A stretch of 39,124 nt of DNA from Acinetobacter gyllenbergii CIP 110306 = MTCC 11365 (GTDB lineage Bacteria > Pseudomonadota > Gammaproteobacteria > Pseudomonadales > Moraxellaceae): the NCBI RefSeq assembly GCF_000413855.1, contig NZ_ATGG01000014.1, positions 1 to 39,124 on the forward strand, written 5' to 3'. Below, one piece after another: positions 33,015 through 39,124 of this stretch. Both the position numbers and the translations under genes were made by a program. Each line of letters starts with the position of its first letter. Positions within the stretch are counted from its first letter, which is position 1. The notes beneath the pieces were generated by a model, which saw only the letters and a program-made list of their open reading frames with translations, was not told the origin of the DNA and searched no databases.

Positions 33015-34193
33015 TCAAGTACGCACGAAGATTTCCACCCGCCTGTTCAACTGTCGGCCAGCAGGGTTGTCTTGACCGCTGACCTCGTTGGGCGCTACTG
33101 GCTGCGACTCGCCGTAACCACGCGTGCTGGCATCGGTTGCAGCACCACGCTGGCGCAAGGCCATGCCCACGGATTTGGCACGGTGCTCGGACAAATCCAG
33201 ATTATAGGCATCACTGCCCTTGGCATCAGTATGACCACGAATTTCGATTGCCTTGGCTGGCACTTTCTGCAAGGCCATGGCCAAGGTGTCCAGCACCTTG
33301 GCTGCGTCAGGACGGATATCTGACTTGTCGAAATCAAACAACACTTGATCACTGAGAGTGATGATGAACCCGCATGGCGCGCCTGATGGGGCGAATTTTT
33401 TTAACGGTGGAAACTTGCCAGCTGGAGCGACCTTGGGAATTGGTGCCATTTTCACTTGACGTGCTGGTGTGCCAATGCTGCCATTGCCTTTACCGTCGTT
33501 GCTCACCAACCCGTGTGGACCGTTCCATGTACCGCTGCCGTCGGCGTTGATGGTGACGATGCCTTGTGGGCCATTCCAACTGCCTGAACCATCACCTTGG
33601 TTGCGAATCACCCCGTGGCCGCCGTTCCAAGTACCACCGCCTTTGCCGTCCAGCACGATGATGCCGTACTTGCCGTTATATGTGCCCGAACCGTCTGCCT
33701 CGACCGAGATGATCCCATCGTCAGCGCCAACGTCGCCATTGCCGTTGATTGTGCCACTGCCATCGGCGTTGATGACGATGACACCGCCTTCGTAGTTGGC
33801 GGTACCACTGCCGTCTGCGTCGATATGGAAGATGCCTTCATCACCGTTGCGCGACAGATTGCCTTGCGCATCCATGCTGGTAATGCCCGCATCGTTGACT
33901 AATGCGCCGTCGGTAGTACAGTTGGCGGGCTTGACACTGATGCCAGCCACTGGGTCAATAATATCTTGCATCGATGTTTCCAGCGCTCGCTGGGCTGGGC
34001 CGATACCGACGATCTCTGGCACGACGATCTGCGGAATTACTGGGAAGTCGACATCCCCAGCGGACTTGGCTGCGACTTTGGCTGTATTCGCAGTCGCATC
34101 ATTGACCTTTTCCTCGTCAGCCGAGGGTGACTTCGTGCAGGAGCACGCGAGCAATGCTATTCCTAGCACCATGAATCTGTTCATTGAAAACAT
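33015..34193 (-). CDS. OmpA-family lipoprotein with glycine-rich tandem repeats
   Basis: The N-terminus is a lipoprotein signal with lipobox LLAC (Cys17). Residues of roughly 105-235 hold about seven imperfect repeats of about 20 residues built on DGSGTWNGPxG, likely a beta-solenoid-like stalk. The last ~120 residues are an OmpA peptidoglycan-binding domain with FDFDKSDIRPDA, EIRGHTDAKGSDAYNLDLS and GRQLNRRVEIF. It would tether the outer membrane to the cell wall. Base composition and codon choice are clearly more GC-rich than in the neighbours, a sign of transfer. Confidence 0.85.
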   Translation of the reverse strand: MFSMNRFMVLGIALLACSCTKSPSADEEKVNDATANTAKVAAKSAGDVDFPVIPQIVVPEIVGIGPAQRALETSMQDIIDPVAGISVKPANCTTDGALVNDAGITSMDAQGNLSRNGDEGIFHIDADGSGTANYEGGVIVINADGSGTINGNGDVGADDGIISVEADGSGTYNGKYGIIVLDGKGGGTWNGGHGVIRNQGDGSGSWNGPQGIVTINADGSGTWNGPHGLVSNDGKGNGSIGTPARQVKMAPIPKVAPAGKFPPLKKFAPSGAPCGFIITLSDQVLFDFDKSDIRPDAAKVLDTLAMALQKVPAKAIEIRGHTDAKGSDAYNLDLSEHRAKSVGMALRQRGAATDASTRGYGESQPVAPNEVSGQDNPAGRQLNRRVEIFVRT

Positions 34194-34338
34194 GTCTAAT
34201 CACTCTACTTATATGTTGGCCGTATTTTGTTTTAATTAAGTCGATTTAAGTCCTTCGAATGCTTATCTTTGGCTACAATACTTATGTATACACCTGTATA
34301 ACAATATGGCGATGTAGTTCTTTAATGAAGATATTTGA

Positions 34339-34581
34339 TTAGCTATTGAGTGAAAGATAGGCAAATACCAGCACCGCTAGTCCGAACAGGAGTCGCGCGA
34401 TCCAGGGCGTGACCAACCAAGCGCCGAGTGCCATGATGGCGCGGCTTAACACCTGCGGTGATTGCAATGTTCTTGGCTCGGGTGTGTTATGTTGCGTCTG
34501 CAGAGGATAACCGCAATGCGGGCAGGAGTTGGCTTGGGTCGAAACCTGACGGCTGCATTCGGGGCATGAAATAAGCGCCAT
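34339..34581 (-). CDS. Zinc-ribbon, single-pass membrane protein
   Basis: This 80-residue protein starts [13 protein letters not shown] and continues [10 protein letters not shown], two CxxC knuckles of a zinc ribbon in the first 25 residues. A hydrophobic segment (about 53-77) ends the protein. The ATG at 34581 is chosen because AAGGA lies 8-9 bases before it; the ATG at 34587 is too close. It is GC-rich like the OmpA-type gene 145 bases downstream in the same orientation and probably arrived with it. The role is unknown. Confidence 0.75.
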   Translation of the reverse strand: MALISCPECSRQVSTQANSCPHCGYPLQTQHNTPEPRTLQSPQVLSRAIMALGAWLVTPWIARLLFGLAVLVFAYLSLNS

Positions 34582-34823
34582 AAGCATTCTTCCTTTTTAA
34601 TTTTTCCTTTTTGGGTATTAAGAAATGTCGTATAAACGCATCTCATCGATTTACAATCAGGTCATAAAATTGTATCAGCTAAAAACTGAAAAACTCTTCC
34701 GAATAACCCATTTTATTCAACAAAGTGGGCTATTTAGATTGAGTTTTAGTGTTCCTCGATGACCTTAATGCGATCTACTCGGTAGGTAAAACAGGCTGTT
34801 TAGAAGGTTCAAAATCCTGCCCA

Positions 34824-35387
34824 TTAAATCGTTGTACTCCGCGCAACGCTATAATGTAATTCAACCATACCTTCACCCATTTGATGAACAGAGTTTAGTT
34901 TAAGTGTTGGAGCAAGTGTTCTGCGGGGGAAAAGAGCTTTTCCTTTTGCAAGGGTAACTGAGCCAATTTGTATAATAAGCTCATCAAGCAAATTTGCATC
35001 ATAGAACTGACCTGCCAATTCGCCACCGCCTACAATCCAGATATTCTTATCCTCAATAATGGATTTTATTTCAGAATAAACAGGGCTAACTTCTCCTTGT
35101 ACAAAATGGATATCTGCACCTTCAATCAAGGGTAGTTTACGACTGGAAAATACCCAAGTTGGCTGAGTATAAGGCCAAGCTGAACCTGTTTCGGCAGCAA
35201 CTTGCTCTGCGTTATTCAATATCCATTCATAAGTTGCTGAGCCCATGACCAAAGCGCCAACATTTGCAATAAATGTGGGATAACTCGAGTTATCCAGTTC
35301 GCCCAATGCAAATAACCATTCTAAAGAATCGTCTTCAGTTGCGATAAATCCATCTAGTGTACTCGCTGCAAAATATTGTACTTTCAT
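34824..35387 (-). CDS. RibD C-terminal/dihydrofolate reductase-like protein
   Basis: The 187-residue protein begins VQYFAASTLDGFIATEDDSLEWL, the opening of the DHFR-like RibD_C family, and has the nucleotide-binding NIWIVGGGELAGQF near residue 107. These stand-alone NADPH reductases are common and mostly uncharacterised; a pteridine or pyrimidine substrate is possible. The ATG at 35387 is preferred over 35396 because of ribosome-site spacing. It follows puuE in the same direction by about 100 bases but may have its own promoter. Confidence 0.8.
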   Translation of the reverse strand: MKVQYFAASTLDGFIATEDDSLEWLFALGELDNSSYPTFIANVGALVMGSATYEWILNNAEQVAAETGSAWPYTQPTWVFSSRKLPLIEGADIHFVQGEVSPVYSEIKSIIEDKNIWIVGGGELAGQFYDANLLDELIIQIGSVTLAKGKALFPRRTLAPTLKLNSVHQMGEGMVELHYSVARSTTI

Positions 35388-35487
35388 CCTGATCATTTCC
35401 TTATTCTAAAGGAGTATCTTAAAACTTATTTTCTTTGGAAAAATTGTTTAAATCGGATATATGACACATGATGACGTTTTAAAAAGC

Positions 35488-36438
35488 CTAAGCTTGAAAA
35501 GGATGATGTCTATACCAATGCTCGGCAATCTGCTGACGGGTACAAATCCAGACCCGATCATGATTTTGTACATAATCCAAGAAGCGTTGCAGCGCCTTAA
35601 AGCGGGCAGGACGTCCTAAAATGCGGCAATGCATACCAATAGACAACATTTTCGGATGAGTTGCTCCCTCTGCATAGAGAACATCAAAAGCATCTTTTAA
35701 ATATTCAAAAAAATCCTCACTACGATTAAAACCCGTAGGAGACGCAAACTTCATGTCATTGGTATCAAGTGTATAGGGAATAATTAAATGCGGACGGATT
35801 GCACCCGCTGCATTGCGGAGTGTTGTCCAAAAAGGTAAGTCATCGCCGTAATAATCACTGTCATATTGCACCTGATCAAATTCCGCCAATAACTGACGGG
35901 TATTGGGGCTATCGCGGCCTGTATACCAACCCGTTGGCATTTCACCAAACAAATCTTTGAGGATGTGCATGGCTTCCGTCATATGTTGTTTCTCAGTTTC
36001 AATATCCATATTTTGATAATGAATCCAGCGTAAGCCATGCGATACCACATCATAGTGATGTTGTTTGATCGCTTCGACCACCAATGGATTTCGTTGCAAA
36101 GCCATTGCCACAGCAAAAATGGTCATGGGTAATTGGCGTTTGGCAAATTCCTGTTGAATGCGCCAGAAACCGACCCGTGAGCCATATTCATAAATCGAGT
36201 CCATCGAAAGATGCCGCGCAGGATAACTTTCTGCACCACTGATTTCAGACAAAAACTGCTCTGATCCTTCATCGCCATGCAAAATATGCTTTTCACCACC
36301 TTCTTCATAATTCAACACAAACTGCACCGCAATTTTCGCTTGATTGGGCCATTGTGCATGGGGTGGTTGATCGGCATAACCGACCATATCACGTGGATAA
36401 TCTGCTGTTAAATCAATGTCTGTATTGGGCCAAACCAT
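35488..36438 (-). CDS. puuE: Allantoinase, polysaccharide-deacetylase type
   Basis: PuuE hydrolyses allantoin to allantoate and fills the only gap in the urate pathway of this window. The 316-residue protein belongs to the NodB/polysaccharide-deacetylase superfamily and has the PuuE-specific opening DIDLTADYPRDMVGYADQPP, then FVLNYEEGGEKHILHGDEGSE, and later YTGRDSPNTRQLL. It differs from the amidohydrolase-type AllB. It lies 127 bases downstream of the lysR gene on the same strand, and may be transcribed from the sigma-54 promoter before lysR. Confidence 0.92.
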   Translation of the reverse strand: MVWPNTDIDLTADYPRDMVGYADQPPHAQWPNQAKIAVQFVLNYEEGGEKHILHGDEGSEQFLSEISGAESYPARHLSMDSIYEYGSRVGFWRIQQEFAKRQLPMTIFAVAMALQRNPLVVEAIKQHHYDVVSHGLRWIHYQNMDIETEKQHMTEAMHILKDLFGEMPTGWYTGRDSPNTRQLLAEFDQVQYDSDYYGDDLPFWTTLRNAAGAIRPHLIIPYTLDTNDMKFASPTGFNRSEDFFEYLKDAFDVLYAEGATHPKMLSIGMHCRILGRPARFKALQRFLDYVQNHDRVWICTRQQIAEHWYRHHPFQA

Positions 36439-36565
36439 AGCAATGCCTAAATCGTAAAAAGGTGAATCTTCACATCAACTTACCCGATTAAATCTTTGGG
36501 TGTCAAACACTATATTGATTTAAATCAATGGCTTGTGTGTTTTATTTTGGTGCAAAAATACCATG

Positions 36566-37498
36566 TTATTGATGAATGTTCTTTAACATGCGCGATTTTA
36601 GTGCTTCCATCTCGATAATGATTTGATTCATCATGATTTGCGCAATCCGAGAAAGTTGCCGTTTTGGTGCAACACAAAGTGCTACCGTAATTGGATGTAG
36701 GCCATGGTCATTGATTGCTCTAAATTCAAACTCACCATTTTCAATATAAGGGGCAGCATCCAGATAACTCATAATGCTGATGCCTAAGTTTTGTCTGAGC
36801 AAGGAGATCATCATATGGATATCATTGCACTCGATAGTATGACGTGGGTGAAAGTCCTGCTTTTTATATAAGGCCGTAACATGGTCATGAATGACCAAAG
36901 GCTCGGCGGGAATAATATGATTGAATTCCAGTGTATCGGAGAAGTAGATTTTTTCTTTATGGGCTAAAGGATGCTGTTTGGGAATCACGAAACCCAAGGG
37001 CATTTCAATAAAGGCGCTGATTTGTAATTGGTGCTGATGTTTAGGGTTCAGAATCAAACCAAAGTCGAGTTCAGCATTGATCACCAGATCCGCGATACGA
37101 TCACTGTCCAAGACACGAACCTTAAAATTAATCCATGGATATTGCTGAACAATAGACTGCATCACTGCACTAACAAAGCTTTCACTCAGTGCTGCAATCA
37201 TCCCAAAATCAATTGAACCGCGTTGTATACCTTGGATTTCATTCAAACGTTTCTGGGTGATTTGAAACTCTTTTTGCCAGCTGCGTAGATCGGCATAGAG
37301 TAATTCGCCAGCCAAAGTCAGCTTGAGTCCACTGGGTAATCGTTCAAATAAAGCCACGCCGAGTTCTTCTTCTGCCAGCACGATCTGCCGATGCACGGCG
37401 GAGACAGAAATAAACAGTTGATCGGCCGCTTTTCTTAAACTGCCTGTTTTGGCAACGGCAATAAAATAATCGGCAAAACGTGAAAATGGCAGCGCCAT
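36566..37498 (-). CDS. LysR-family transcriptional regulator
   Basis: The 310-residue protein has an N-terminal LysR helix-turn-helix (AKTGSLRKAADQLFISVSAVHRQI, about residues 15-38, in part) and a two-lobed effector domain. It is divergent from the Rieske oxygenase gene and upstream of puuE. In Klebsiella the LysR protein HpxR controls hpxDE, encoding a Rieske hypoxanthine oxygenase, so this pair may be the equivalent; that is inference from arrangement. Two palindromes in the shared promoter region are likely binding sites. Confidence 0.88.
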   Translation of the reverse strand: MALPFSRFADYFIAVAKTGSLRKAADQLFISVSAVHRQIVLAEEELGVALFERLPSGLKLTLAGELLYADLRSWQKEFQITQKRLNEIQGIQRGSIDFGMIAALSESFVSAVMQSIVQQYPWINFKVRVLDSDRIADLVINAELDFGLILNPKHQHQLQISAFIEMPLGFVIPKQHPLAHKEKIYFSDTLEFNHIIPAEPLVIHDHVTALYKKQDFHPRHTIECNDIHMMISLLRQNLGISIMSYLDAAPYIENGEFEFRAINDHGLHPITVALCVAPKRQLSRIAQIMMNQIIIEMEALKSRMLKNIHQ

Positions 37499-37536
37499 TG
37501 TAAACTCACTTGAGATAAAGCAGGTTTCAATACAAA

Positions 37537-37552
37537 AGCAATTTTAGTGCCT
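37537..37552 (-). promoter_or_regulatory. Sigma-54 promoter of lysR-puuE
   Basis: The minus strand reads AGGCACTAAAATTGCT, matching GGCAC and TTGCT of the consensus with GG-N10-GC; only the first T and the R position differ. The predicted start near 37527 is about 28 bases before the lysR ATG. Confidence 0.65.
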
Positions 37553-37558
37553 GTGCTG

Positions 37559-37594
37559 TTCTAATTTTTAGAATGAGTCATGTAAATCATTCTA
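37559..37594. promoter_or_regulatory. Overlapping palindromes, probable LysR sites
   Basis: TTCTAATTTTTAGAA (37559-37573) is a perfect palindrome with a 3-base centre. TAGAATGA (37569-37576) and TCATTCTA (37587-37594) form a perfect inverted repeat with a 10-base spacer and overlap the first. They lie between the divergent lysR and Rieske genes, as expected for LysR recognition and activation sites. Confidence 0.65.
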
Positions 37595-37663
37595 ATAGAC
37601 GAAAATAATGATCTATTCCACACTGCAAACAACAGCGGAAATAAGAAATCACGAGCACAGGAT

Positions 37664-38719
37664 ATGAACGCAATTCCATTCATCAATCTTCCAAATAAGC
37701 CATGCCATAGCCAATTTGATGATCAGGATTGGCAGATTCTTGCACAACATTGGTATCCCGTGGCACGTATTGAAGATGTGAGCAGTAAACCGCAGCAAGT
37801 GACCTTATTGGATATGAATCTAGCTTTGTATAAGACCGAAACAGGACAGATTCACTTGGCTCGGGATATTTGCCCACATCGTGGTGTGCCTTTGAGTAAA
37901 GGCTGGGTTGAGGGAGACACTTTGATTTGTCCTTATCATGGACTTCATTTTAATGAAGAAGGTAAATGCACTAAAATCCCAGCTCAACCTGATTTAACTA
38001 AAATCTCGGAGCGTTTTTCCCTGACCAAGTTTCCTGTTGTTTTAAAATATGGCTTGGTCTGGACCAGTATTCTCGGCAGAGATGAAAGTTTGGCGAATTT
38101 TCCCGTGTTAGAGACATGGGAGAATGCGGCACATCAAGCCATCTTGCCGCCGTCAGTCGATATTGCAGGTTCAAGTGGTCGTCAATTGGAAGGCTTCATT
38201 GATGTGGCACATTTTGCTTGGGTGCATCATCAGGCTTTTGCCGATCGAGATAATCCGGTGGTACCTAAATATTCGACTGAACGCACCGATTATGGCTTGC
38301 ATACAAACTACACCAGTAATGTCAGCAACTATCCGCATGGCATGCAGCATTTAGCACCCGAGGATTTTTTATGGGAACGGATCTTTGATGTTTATCCGCC
38401 ATTTTCAGCCGTGCTGACCATTCATTTTCCGAATGACGGGGTGCTCAAGATTTTAAATGCGTGTTGTCCGATTTCACATAATAAGACCCGTTTATTTGTA
38501 CCGTTAACCCGTAATTTTGATACCACCGGCGATTTACAGGCAGTGTATGATTTTAATGCGCAGATTTTTGCTGAAGATCAAGAGATGGTAGAGGCGCAAA
38601 AGCCAGAAGAACTACCTCTAGATATTAGTATGGAAGCACATTTTGAAGCAGATCGTTCTTCGACCATGTATCGCCGTATCTTGGCGGAGTGGGGGTTAAG
38701 CAAACGCTATACGGTATAG
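37664..38719 (+). CDS. Rieske non-heme iron oxygenase, possible hypoxanthine oxygenase (HpxD-like)
   Basis: The 351-residue oxygenase has a Rieske [2Fe-2S] site, Cys70-Pro-His72 and Cys89-x2-His92 (CPHRG and CPYHG), and a catalytic-domain mononuclear iron motif in EGFIDVAHFAWVHH. The size and layout fit single-component alpha3 oxygenases of the VanA group, to which Klebsiella HpxD (hypoxanthine to xanthine) is related. The divergent LysR gene and nearby puuE support a purine role. No ferredoxin-reductase partner such as HpxE lies in the window. An AGGA site precedes the ATG. Confidence 0.82.
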   Translation: MNAIPFINLPNKPCHSQFDDQDWQILAQHWYPVARIEDVSSKPQQVTLLDMNLALYKTETGQIHLARDICPHRGVPLSKGWVEGDTLICPYHGLHFNEEGKCTKIPAQPDLTKISERFSLTKFPVVLKYGLVWTSILGRDESLANFPVLETWENAAHQAILPPSVDIAGSSGRQLEGFIDVAHFAWVHHQAFADRDNPVVPKYSTERTDYGLHTNYTSNVSNYPHGMQHLAPEDFLWERIFDVYPPFSAVLTIHFPNDGVLKILNACCPISHNKTRLFVPLTRNFDTTGDLQAVYDFNAQIFAEDQEMVEAQKPEELPLDISMEAHFEADRSSTMYRRILAEWGLSKRYTV

Positions 38720-38993
38720 ACTTCAATCCCATTTTAGCTAGAAACGGATAATATACTTAGAAAAGTAAGGGTTGAAATGGGAGAAAGATAAGAATACATA
38801 ATTTATGTGTTAGCACTCTATTTTTAAATCTTAGATACGAAAACTATTACGAGTTAGAAATATATTTTCAACATGAAATATTAAAATGCTAAACACATTA
38901 TGACAATCTTATATGAATAGACAGAATTGTATAGACGATAAAATTGCATTCTGATTAATATGCATTAAATTTAATCAAATATTCTATGTACAG
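38720..38993. other. AT-rich gap before vgrG
   Basis: No gene or clear hairpin terminator is seen. The strongly AT-rich stretch probably holds the promoter of the following gene. Confidence 0.5.
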
Positions 38994-39124
38994 ATGCTGA
39001 ATAATATCTATCAAGCTTTAGAGAGTCTCGGCCTTACAGCACAAAAACGTGCAATCCATATTCAATTTTCCAATCAAGATTTAAATACTCAAGTCTTCCT
39101 ACAGCGTATTGATGGACAGCATCA
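38994..39124 (+). CDS. Type VI secretion VgrG-like spike protein, 3'-truncated
   Basis: The ATG at 38994 opens a frame that runs off the window (43 residues). The sequence contains RAIHIQFSNQDLNTQVFLQR followed by IDGQH, which I recognise as the N-terminus of Acinetobacter VgrG proteins, the trimeric needle tip of the type VI secretion system. Only the start of the gp27-like domain is visible. VgrG genes are often followed by effector and immunity genes, which would lie beyond the window. Confidence 0.75.
   Translation, partial: MLNNIYQALESLGLTAQKRAIHIQFSNQDLNTQVFLQRIDGQH

Noticed and set aside
33469..33902. Plus-strand frames rich in Pro and Val over the OmpA gene
   Set aside because: They are shadows of a GC-rich repetitive gene on the minus strand; the minus-strand product has a lipobox and an OmpA domain.
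36439..36565. Possible sigma-54 site directly before puuE
   Set aside because: The best minus-strand candidate near 36556 has only 7 bases between GG and GC.

Overview
The window looks like Acinetobacter chromosome. It has moderate-to-low GC, and the gene order pcaIJFBDKCHG-quiBCXA is the protocatechuate/quinate supra-operon known from A. baylyi. The start of a VgrG-like gene at the right edge fits the same genus. The species cannot be fixed from the sequence alone.

Layout. (1) 1-14380, + strand: the end of pcaI, then pcaJ, pcaF, pcaB, pcaD, pcaK, pcaC, pcaH, pcaG, quiB, quiC, quiX and quiA. QuiA, QuiC and QuiB are membrane-bound or carry signal peptides, so quinate/shikimate is probably converted to protocatechuate in the periplasm. 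PcaK imports the product and the Pca enzymes take it to succinyl-CoA and acetyl-CoA. (2) 14442-15566, - strand: a choloylglycine-hydrolase-family amidase. (3) 15843-25340: a urate cluster with uraD, uraH, an NCS2 purine permease, an outer-membrane porin, an 8-oxoguanine-deaminase-like amidohydrolase, hpxO, a GntR regulator, alc and allA. With puuE at 35488-36438 this is a complete route from urate through 5-hydroxyisourate, OHCU, allantoin, allantoate and ureidoglycolate to glyoxylate. (4) 25486-32775: an unknown membrane protein, a 2-oxoglutarate/Fe(II) oxygenase, a small unknown protein, and an ABC transporter operon ending in a second deaminase-like amidohydrolase. (5) 33015-34581: a GC-rich pair, an OmpA-type repeat lipoprotein and a zinc-ribbon protein, that looks imported. 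(6) 34824-38719: a RibD/DHFR-like reductase, puuE, a LysR regulator and a divergent Rieske oxygenase. (7) 38994-39124: the start of vgrG.

Regulation is the most striking part. Four good sigma-54 (-24/-12) promoters, each with GG-N10-GC, lie before uraD, the 2OG oxygenase, the ABC operon and the lysR-puuE pair. This suggests nitrogen control. Three copies of a palindrome close to CTGGTCAGACCAG lie before uraD, before hpxO and between gntR and alc, and are probably GntR operators. At uraD the operator sits on the predicted transcription start.

The best candidate for something undescribed is a shared leader RNA. The 2OG oxygenase and the ABC operon, on opposite strands, both begin their predicted sigma-54 transcripts with the same motif: GAGUA-n-AAGCG-n-UCAG, a hairpin with compensatory changes, then CGGG-n-CAUUGCUC. 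One copy is followed by a terminator-like hairpin. The other is followed by a hairpin covering the Shine-Dalgarno of the substrate-binding-protein gene. This is the architecture of a riboswitch controlling a small uptake/oxidation/deamination regulon. Whether it belongs to a known class, such as the xanthine-sensing NMT1 RNAs, could not be tested here.
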